Source: Oscillospiraceae bacterium (GTDB lineage Bacteria; Bacillota_A; Clostridia; Oscillospirales; WRJC01). From it: a stretch of DNA of 38,048 nt. This document shows positions 32,703-38,048 of the stretch, in pieces. Within the stretch, counting starts at the first letter, position 1. Each line of letters begins with the position of its first letter. A program made the translations under genes and the position numbers. The stretch covers positions 1 through 38,048 of the forward strand of contig WRJC01000030.1 of the NCBI GenBank assembly GCA_009782405.1, read 5' to 3'. Below the pieces are notes generated by a model that was given only the letters and a program-made list of their open reading frames with translations, searched no databases and was not told the origin of the DNA.

Positions 32703-34022
32703 ATGGACAACCCGTATAAATTCAATTACAAAAGCGTCGGCGAAATTCAAAAAAAAGCGGCCGAACTGGATATAAATATCGGCTTTTCCGAAAATTACGG
32801 CGTGTTTGGCCGCAAAATAGACGTGGAACCCGGTTTCGCGCTCAAAAATCGCCTTGCAATCCACCCGATGGAGGCTTTCGACGCCGAACTCGACGGCTCG
32901 CCGGGCGAGCTGACCGCGCGCCGATACAAAAGGTTCGCCGAAAGCGGAGCGGGGCTCATCTGGTTCGAGGCGACGGCGGTGCAGGAGGACGGCAAAACCT
33001 CACCGCGCCAGCTGATGATCTCCGAAAAAAACGCGGGCGAATTCGGGCGGCTCGTCGAGGAGGTCAAAAACATAGCGGGCAGCGACACGAAGCTGGTGAT
33101 GCAGCTCACCCATTCCGGCAGGTTTTCCAAGCCTCCGGTGATCGCCTGCCACAACGAAACGCTGAACACGAGAATGCGCCTCGACCCGAGCTATCCGTGC
33201 GTGTCCGACGACTATCTGAAGCGGCTTGAGGACAGCTTTGAAAAGGCGGCGGTGTTCTCGCAGAGGGCGGGCTTCGATGCCATCGACATAAAGGCGTGCC
33301 ACAGATACCTGTTCGCCGAGCTGCTGGGCGCGTTTTTCCGCGAGGGCGAATACGGGGGCTCTTTTGAGAACAGGGCCAGGTTGTTTTTAAACACCATAAA
33401 AAAAACAAAAGACAGGCTCAAAAACTCGGCGGCGGTGGTTTCGCGGCTCGGGATTTCCGATGTCATCCCGTATCCCGACGGCTTTGGCATGGCCAAGTCA
33501 GAAGACGACCCGTACCGGGTGGATCTGTCCGAAAGCATAAGGCTTCTCGGCGAAATCAACCGCTTGGGAGTGAATCTCGTAAATGTCACGATGGGAACCC
33601 CGTACTACAACCCGCACATAAACCGCCCGTATGACTACAACATAGCGCGCACCGCTCCGCCTTCCCACCCGCTTGTCAATTTGGCCAATTTCATAAACCA
33701 TGTCGGCACCCTGCAAAAAACATATCCGCATATGACATTTGTGGGCACCGGATACAGTTATCTGCGGCATTTCGCCATCGGGGCGGCGGCATATTCGCTT
33801 GAAAACAAACTGGCGGGATTGATAGGGTTCGGCAGGGGGGCGTTCGCCTACAAGGGCTTTGCGCATGATATGATGAACGGATTCATGGATTCGAAAAAGT
33901 GCTGCCTCGCCTGCTCGAAATGCACCGAGATAATGCGCGCGGGCGGGACCACCGGCTGCCCGATACGCGACAGCGAGGTATATATGCCGATTTACAGGCA
34001 ATATTGCATGGAAGGGAGCTAA
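32703..34022 (+). CDS. OYE-family FMN/Fe-S oxidoreductase without pyridine-nucleotide domain
   Basis: A 439-residue protein of the old-yellow-enzyme / 2,4-dienoyl-CoA reductase class. The barrel shows LAIHPMEAFDAELDGSPGE, VMQLTHSGRFS, ACHRYLFAELLGAFFREGEYG-type residues followed by SFENRARL (FMN pocket), and VTMGTPYYNPH. The C-terminus has CLACSKC and a later GTTGCP, cysteines placed as in the 4Fe-4S site of dienoyl-CoA reductases. The FAD/NAD(P)H-binding half (~300 residues) of the large family members is missing, so electrons must come from another protein. Located between a binding protein and an SDR, it probably reduces or oxidises a sugar-derived enone or ketone. Start 32703 is chosen for AGGCGG upstream; 32682 is an alternative. 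Confidence 0.75.
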   Translation: MDNPYKFNYKSVGEIQKKAAELDINIGFSENYGVFGRKIDVEPGFALKNRLAIHPMEAFDAELDGSPGELTARRYKRFAESGAGLIWFEATAVQEDGKTSPRQLMISEKNAGEFGRLVEEVKNIAGSDTKLVMQLTHSGRFSKPPVIACHNETLNTRMRLDPSYPCVSDDYLKRLEDSFEKAAVFSQRAGFDAIDIKACHRYLFAELLGAFFREGEYGGSFENRARLFLNTIKKTKDRLKNSAAVVSRLGISDVIPYPDGFGMAKSEDDPYRVDLSESIRLLGEINRLGVNLVNVTMGTPYYNPHINRPYDYNIARTAPPSHPLVNLANFINHVGTLQKTYPHMTFVGTGYSYLRHFAIGAAAYSLENKLAGLIGFGRGAFAYKGFAHDMMNGFMDSKKCCLACSKCTEIMRAGGTTGCPIRDSEVYMPIYRQYCMEGS

Positions 34023-34030
34023 AAAAAATT

Positions 34031-34801
34031 ATGCATGGCAAAAAAAAGACCGTGATAGTCACGGGGGCCTCGCGCGGGATCGGCAGGGCCATATCGCTGA
34101 TGCTCGCAGGGCACGGCTGTATAGTCGTGGCGGCGGGCACAAAGCCCGAAAGCGGGGTGGGAGAGTACATCGGCGAGCTTGAGGCCAAAAGCCCGGAGAG
34201 CTTTTATGTTTCCGCCGATATATCAAAGGACGAAGACTGCGAAAATCTCGTGCGCGAGGCCGAAGACAGATTCGGGGGGATTGATTTTCTGGTCAACAAC
34301 GCGGGCATAGCCCCGGCTGTGCGCGCCGACATACTCGAAACCACCCGCGAGAGTTTCGACCGGCTTTTGGAGGTGAACCTCAAAGGCACCTTCTTTTTGA
34401 CCCAGAAAGCGGCGAAATCGATGATAAAATCCGGCGGCGGCGGTGCGCGCGCGATAATCAACATATCGTCGATTTCCGCGTATACATCTTCGCCAAACCG
34501 CCCCGAATACTGCATATCGAAGGCGGGGGTGAGCATGGCCACCGCGCTGTTCGCCGACAGGCTGGCAGGCTACGGGATAAACGTGTATGAGATCCGCCCG
34601 GGGATCATCCAAACCGACATGACCGCGGGGGTTCTCGAAAAATACGAAAAGCTGATCGGCGAGGGGCTGCTGCCCATGGGCAGGCTCGGCCGGCCGGAGG
34701 ACGTGGCGAAGCCGGTGCTCGCGATCGTCATGGGGCTGCTTCCGTACTCCACCGGGACAATAATCGACGCCGACGGCGGCTTTCGTGTCAGAAGGCTGTA
34801 A
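34031..34801 (+). CDS. short-chain dehydrogenase/reductase (FabG-like)
   Basis: A 256-residue classical SDR: NAD(P) motif TGASRGIG at residues 11-18, NNAG in the middle, a catalytic Ser segment (NISSISAY), YCISKAG with the Tyr-x3-Lys pair, and RPGIIQTDMT after it. The C-terminus STGTIIDADGGFRV is standard. It acts in the cytosol on an alcohol/ketone pair. Sugar or polyol dehydrogenases and FabG share this layout, and the operon favours a sugar substrate. It starts 8 bases after the OYE gene stop, with GGGAG about 12 bases before ATG 34031. It ends 4 bases from the stop of der on the other strand. Confidence 0.85.
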   Translation: MHGKKKTVIVTGASRGIGRAISLMLAGHGCIVVAAGTKPESGVGEYIGELEAKSPESFYVSADISKDEDCENLVREAEDRFGGIDFLVNNAGIAPAVRADILETTRESFDRLLEVNLKGTFFLTQKAAKSMIKSGGGGARAIINISSISAYTSSPNRPEYCISKAGVSMATALFADRLAGYGINVYEIRPGIIQTDMTAGVLEKYEKLIGEGLLPMGRLGRPEDVAKPVLAIVMGLLPYSTGTIIDADGGFRVRRL

Positions 34802-34805
34802 TTCG

Positions 34806-36146
34806 TTACACTTCGTTTTCGTTTCTGTTTTTTATCACGAATCTGACCGGGGTGCCCTCGAAACCGAAGGTCTCCCTGAGCCTGTTTTCTATATACCTCT
34901 GGTATGAAAAATGGAACAACTCGGCGTCGTTGACAAAAAGCACAAATACCGGCGGCTTGGTTCCCGTCTGGGTCATGTAATATATTTTCAACCGTTTTCC
35001 TTTGTCCGTGGGCGGCTGGCTCCGCGCAACCGCTTCGCTCAAAACGTCGTTCAGCGCCCCTGTGGTTATCCTTTTTGCGGATTGTTCATGCGCGGAATTT
35101 ACAAGTTCGAAAATTTTGTCGATTCTCTGGCCCGTTTTCGCCGAGACGAACACCTGCTGTGCGTAGCTCATGTATGCGAAGGCGGATTTTATGTCGTCGG
35201 TGAATTTTTTGGCGGTCGAATTGTCCTTTTCGATCATGTCCCATTTGTTGATCACGAGCACCGAAGCTTTCCCCGCCTCGTGGGCAAGCCCCGCGATCCT
35301 TTCGTCGTGGGCGGTGGAGCCGAGGGAGGCATCTATCATGATCAGGCACACGTCGGATCTCTCCACTGCCGCTTTTGCCCGCAGGACGCTGTATCTTTCT
35401 ATGTTGTCGCTTATTTTGTTTTGCCTGCGTATGCCCGCCGTGTCGATAAATATATATTTCCCGTATCGATTCTCGAAATACTGGTCGATGCTGTCCCGGG
35501 TGGTGCCGGGCATATCCGTCACGATCACCCGCTCTTCGCCAAGTATTTTGTTCACCAGCGAGCTTTTGCCCACGTTGGGTTTGCCGATCACGGCAACTTT
35601 GACAACTTCGCCTTCGTCTGAGTTCTCTTCTCTGTTTTCGGGCAGCAGTTCGACCACTCGATCGAGCAGATCCCCCGTTCCCGTGCCGTGGAGCGCCGAA
35701 ACGGCGCAGGGATCCCCGAGCCCGAGTTCGTAAAATTCGTAAAATTCGGGCGGGAGCGCGCCGGTGGAATCCACTTTGTTGACGCATAAAATTATCGGCT
35801 TGCCGCTTTTTAGAAGCATATCGGCCACGTCCGCGTCGTTTGCGGTGGGCCCGCTCTGCAGATCCGCGACAAAAATTATGACGTCCGAGAGCTCGATCGC
35901 GGTTTTGGCTTGCTCCCTCATGCTTTTTAATATCAAATCGTCGGTGTTCGGTTCGATTCCGCCCGTGTCGATCAGCGCGAACTCTTTCCCGTTCCAATCG
36001 GTGTCGCAGTATATGCGGTCCCGCGTCACTCCGGGTGTATCTTCGACTATCGATATCCTTTTGCCCGCTATTTTGTTGAACAGCGCGCTTTTGCCCACGT
36101 TTGGCCGTCCCACGATGGCGGCTGTGGGTTTTTTGTTATTGCTCAT
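34806..36146 (-). CDS. der: ribosome biogenesis GTPase Der (EngA)
   Basis: A 446-residue protein with two tandem GTPase domains and a C-terminal KH-like domain, the unique layout of Der. Domain 1 has GRPNVGKS (13-20), DTPGVTRDR, DTGG and NKVD (123-126). Domain 2 has GKPNVGKS (188-195), DMPGTTRDS, DTAG and NKWD. The KH-like end includes PPTDKGKRLKIYY and FEGTPVRF. Der acts in maturation of the 50S ribosomal subunit and is essential in most bacteria. Its start overlaps the end of the DUF512 radical-SAM gene by 11 bases. GAGGTGA lies 6 bases upstream. Confidence 0.97.
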   Translation of the reverse strand: MSNNKKPTAAIVGRPNVGKSALFNKIAGKRISIVEDTPGVTRDRIYCDTDWNGKEFALIDTGGIEPNTDDLILKSMREQAKTAIELSDVIIFVADLQSGPTANDADVADMLLKSGKPIILCVNKVDSTGALPPEFYEFYELGLGDPCAVSALHGTGTGDLLDRVVELLPENREENSDEGEVVKVAVIGKPNVGKSSLVNKILGEERVIVTDMPGTTRDSIDQYFENRYGKYIFIDTAGIRRQNKISDNIERYSVLRAKAAVERSDVCLIMIDASLGSTAHDERIAGLAHEAGKASVLVINKWDMIEKDNSTAKKFTDDIKSAFAYMSYAQQVFVSAKTGQRIDKIFELVNSAHEQSAKRITTGALNDVLSEAVARSQPPTDKGKRLKIYYMTQTGTKPPVFVLFVNDAELFHFSYQRYIENRLRETFGFEGTPVRFVIKNRNENEV

Positions 36147-37308
36147 GTTTTGTCACCTCACGCACGGACAGACCGGAGGCCTGTCCCTGCACATTTACAT
36201 TCGTTACGCATTTTATGAAATCACGGGCGTTGTTTTCGACTATCGCGACTTCGAGCCCGAGCGCGTTTTCGAGGTCTTGGGGGCAAAGACCGTCCAAAAA
36301 CAGATCCCTTTCGCGCCTGAGCATCACGGCGGGAATAAGCAGCACATCGCCGAGATCGCCTCTGTGCGGCATAAGCCGGGCGATGATGTCCCCGCCTGTG
36401 ACAAGCCCCGCCACCGTAACTTCCCCGCCGAAAAACTCGTTTTTTATCCCGTAGGTTTCACAGCGCAGGTTTTCGCATTTATTTGCCATGTCGTCTGCGA
36501 GCGTTTTTATCAGCGGGTACGCCGCTTCTCCCGTGACAAGGGAAACCCTTCGCGGATAGGGCAGTTTTGCGCCCGCAAACTCCCGGTGGTAATCGTCGCA
36601 AAAGCTCCTTATCATGCCCACACCGTTTTCGTATTGCGGGTAATCCTCGTAGTATTCGCCGTCGGGGATTTCGATCCCGGCTTTGAGATAAAGCTCGTCG
36701 GCGCAGTAAACTATCCTGGAGTTTCGCTTTTTTTTGTTTTGGGCGCCGAATTTGTCAACTATGTCTATGATTTTTTCGCAGTCAAGCTTGTCGAAAGGCT
36801 CGAGCTTGAAAAGCGCGTTTTCGTCCCGGTATTTTGTCAGCCCGGCCGGAACGGCAGAAATGCTCTGGATCAGGGGGACATCGCACAAATCGCGAAGGGT
36901 CTTTTCGAGCCGGGGCCCGTCGTTTATGTTCTTGCACAAAACGATCTGCGCGTTCATGTCTATTTTTGCCCCCGACAATTTTTTTATATACCCCAAAACC
37001 TCGCCCGCGCGCCTGTTATGCATCATCATGGCGCGAAGATTTGGGTCTGTTGCATGGACCGATATGTTTATCGGCGATATCCGCAGCTTTATCATCTGAT
37101 CGATTTCGGCCTCGCCCATATTGGTGAGGGTTATGTAGTTGCCGTAGAGAAACGAAAGCTTTTCGTCGTCGTCTTTGAAATACAGGCTTTCGCGCAGCCC
37201 GTTTGGAAGCTGGTCGATAAAACAAAAGATGCATTTGTTCTCGCAGCTCTTTTTTTTGCCGGCCATATAGCCTTCGATTGCCCGCAATCTTTCGGATGTT
37301 TTTTTCAC
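36136..37308 (-). CDS. DUF512 radical SAM protein lacking the N-terminal PDZ domain
   Basis: A 390-residue protein. The radical-SAM cysteines appear almost at once (Cys22, Cys26, Cys29 in CENKCIFC) and are followed by FIDQLPNG and YFKDDDEKLSFLYG, the hallmark of the DUF512 family usually found next to der in Clostridia. The C-terminal DUF512 part (EFFGGEVTVAGLVTGGDI, LLIPAVMLRRERDLFLDG) is complete. Family members normally begin with a PDZ domain of ~65 residues or more. Here there is no room for it, because rpmF ends 72 bases upstream. A GTG start at 37308 is chosen, with GAGGAG 6 bases before it; the longer in-frame start at 37365 adds only unconserved residues. Function of the family is unknown. 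Confidence 0.85.
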   Translation of the reverse strand: MKKTSERLRAIEGYMAGKKKSCENKCIFCFIDQLPNGLRESLYFKDDDEKLSFLYGNYITLTNMGEAEIDQMIKLRISPINISVHATDPNLRAMMMHNRRAGEVLGYIKKLSGAKIDMNAQIVLCKNINDGPRLEKTLRDLCDVPLIQSISAVPAGLTKYRDENALFKLEPFDKLDCEKIIDIVDKFGAQNKKKRNSRIVYCADELYLKAGIEIPDGEYYEDYPQYENGVGMIRSFCDDYHREFAGAKLPYPRRVSLVTGEAAYPLIKTLADDMANKCENLRCETYGIKNEFFGGEVTVAGLVTGGDIIARLMPHRGDLGDVLLIPAVMLRRERDLFLDGLCPQDLENALGLEVAIVENNARDFIKCVTNVNVQGQASGLSVREVTKHEQ

Positions 37309-37332
37309 ATTCGGCTCCTCTAAAATACAACA

Positions 37333-37361
37333 AGGGAGAGGGGCTTTTGGCGCCTTTCCCT
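37333..37361 (-). terminator. imperfect hairpin between rpmF and the DUF512 gene
   Basis: Arms of 12 bases with two mismatches (outer AGGGA/TCCCT, inner AGG/CCT and GC/GC) around a CAAAA loop. There is no T-run. It could partly attenuate read-through from the strong rpmF promoter into the radical-SAM and der genes. Confidence 0.3.
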
Positions 37362-37380
37362 GCAAATTGTAGCGGTTGGA

Positions 37381-37575
37381 TTATTTCGCCTTTTTTTCTT
37401 TGTCTATTTTGACGATCTCTTTTCCGTCGTATTTGCCGCAGGCTTTGCATACCCTGTGGCTAAGCACGTATTCGCCGCACGAACACTGAACCATGCCCGG
37501 CATGGCGAGTTTCCAAACGTTGTTGCGCCTCGTGTCGCGCCTTGCTTTGGAGGTTTTGTTTTTTGGCACAGCCAT
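37381..37575 (-). CDS. rpmF: 50S ribosomal protein L32
   Basis: A 64-residue protein beginning [17 protein letters not shown], the standard L32 N-terminus, with a zinc site Cys31, Cys33, Cys43 and Cys46 ([17 protein letters not shown]). It belongs to the large ribosomal subunit. GGAG precedes ATG 37575. The four-cysteine, zinc-binding form is complete. The usual upstream partner, a YceD/DUF177 gene, is absent; instead the gene has its own near-consensus promoter. Confidence 0.95.
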   Translation of the reverse strand: MAVPKNKTSKARRDTRRNNVWKLAMPGMVQCSCGEYVLSHRVCKACGKYDGKEIVKIDKEKKAK

Positions 37576-37620
37576 TTCTTTATCACTCCCAACTTCTTGC
37601 ATTGTTGTTTTCGTATTGGT

Positions 37621-37649
37621 ATTGTAACATAATTCAAGGCTTTTGTCAA
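37621..37649 (-). promoter_or_regulatory. sigma-A promoter of rpmF (and probably DUF512-der)
   Basis: On the minus strand: TTGACA (37649-37644), 17 bases, TACAAT (37626-37621), with an extended -10 TGT. The leader is about 40 bases. Confidence 0.85.
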
Positions 37650-37664
37650 CACTTTTGCGAAAAT

Positions 37665-38048
37665 TTATTTTTCCCCTTCCGAGAGCAGCTCTATCAGCTC
37701 GGCTCCGCTCATCTCGCCCGACACGGTGTAACGGCGAAGTCCGTACAGGCTCTGGGGCAGCCCCTTGACTATTTCATTTGCCCCGATTTGCGTGGTGAAA
37801 GTCATTTTGAAGCCGTACTCGACAAGCAGCGCCTCGGCCAGCAGCTCGTGCTTTCCGTAGGGGAAGGCGAAAACATTCGGGCGATGGCCCATGTTCTGTT
37901 CGTACAAAGCGGCAAAAGCCTCGATATCCGCCCGGAGGGCGGCGATATATTCCTGCTCCGATTCGCCATGCAGCCGCAGAATCCCCTGGCGGCAGGAGTC
38001 CGGGTCGGGTTCGGCGGGCGGGTACAGGTGCATGTCATATGAGTGGCT
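37665..38048 (-). CDS. polysaccharide deacetylase, C-terminal fragment
   Basis: The frame runs off the window edge, and 127 residues are visible. They start with SHSYDMH, which looks like the zinc-binding HSxxxH motif of NodB-fold deacetylases. VFAFPYG and the [13 protein letters not shown] strand are later family motifs, and a short helical end follows. Members remove acetyl (or other acyl) groups from cell-wall or surface glycans. The catalytic base motif (TFDD) and any signal peptide lie beyond 38048. The gene ends 16 bases before the rpmF -35 box. Confidence 0.8.
   Translation of the reverse strand, partial: SHSYDMHLYPPAEPDPDSCRQGILRLHGESEQEYIAALRADIEAFAALYEQNMGHRPNVFAFPYGKHELLAEALLVEYGFKMTFTTQIGANEIVKGLPQSLYGLRRYTVSGEMSGAELIELLSEGEK

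Noticed and set aside
21643..34801. Mobile element carrying the paralogous operons
   Set aside because: No transposase, integrase, flanking direct repeats or tRNA attachment site was found at either edge.
35764..37323. Long plus-strand open frame (519 codons) opposite der and the radical-SAM gene
   Set aside because: Antisense shadow of two well-known gene families with correct motifs on the minus strand.

Overview
The window looks like chromosome of a Clostridia-type Bacillota. The signs are strong AGGAGG-like ribosome binding sites, textbook sigma-A promoters (TTGACA, 17-base spacer, TATAAT-like box, often with an extended -10 TGN), lipoprotein signal peptides, an S-layer-homology (SLH) protein, and the rpmF / DUF512 radical-SAM / der cluster familiar from that phylum. 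No rRNA, tRNA, CRISPR array, transposase or phage gene was seen. No gene-free stretch exceeds about 220 bases. The two longest gaps (3470-3690 and 28531-28748) each hold a pair of divergent promoters.

Layout. At 1-1000 there is the tail of a Cys/Met-metabolism PLP enzyme, then a small aspartyl protease. At 1067-3469 (minus) lies a secreted protein that joins SLH repeats, a very acidic linker, a MACPF (perforin-like) domain and a calcium-type betagamma-crystallin tail. An ABC-F ATPase (3691-5664) follows, convergent with two solute-binding lipoproteins (5661-8727, minus). At 8890-11014 (minus) is an operon of an MFS-like transporter, a small membrane protein and a membrane-anchored SH3-like protein. 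Divergent from it, 11191-18600 is a catabolic operon: polyol dehydrogenase, PHP-like DUF3604 metallohydrolase, solute-binding lipoprotein, cysteine hydrolase, two-subunit fumarase/tartrate dehydratase and IolE/IolI-like TIM-barrel isomerase. A MacB/FtsX-type ABC pair (18693-20919) and a low-GC Uma2-type nuclease (21020-21556) come next.

The region 21643-34801 is built around two divergent operons. The minus operon reads solute-binding lipoprotein, large glycosidase-like protein, DUF6323-like, DUF6179-like, solute-binding lipoprotein. The plus operon reads glycosidase-like protein, solute-binding lipoprotein, OYE-type flavin/Fe-S oxidoreductase, SDR dehydrogenase. The two glycosidase-like proteins and the two promoter-side lipoproteins are paralogues. 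Between the two start regions lie two near-perfect promoters with a perfect 12+12 base palindrome centred between them, a good candidate for a shared operator. The window ends with housekeeping genes (der, DUF512 radical SAM, rpmF) and part of a polysaccharide deacetylase.

How it fits together (inference): six solute-binding lipoproteins without any sugar-type permease, two cytoplasmic glycosidase-like proteins, polyol and sugar dehydrogenases, an isomerase and a dehydratase point to uptake and breakdown of unusual sugars, polyols or sugar acids, with permeases encoded elsewhere. The strongest candidates for undescribed biology are the SLH-MACPF-crystallin surface protein and the divergent glycosidase/binding-protein locus carrying the DUF6323/DUF6179 pair.
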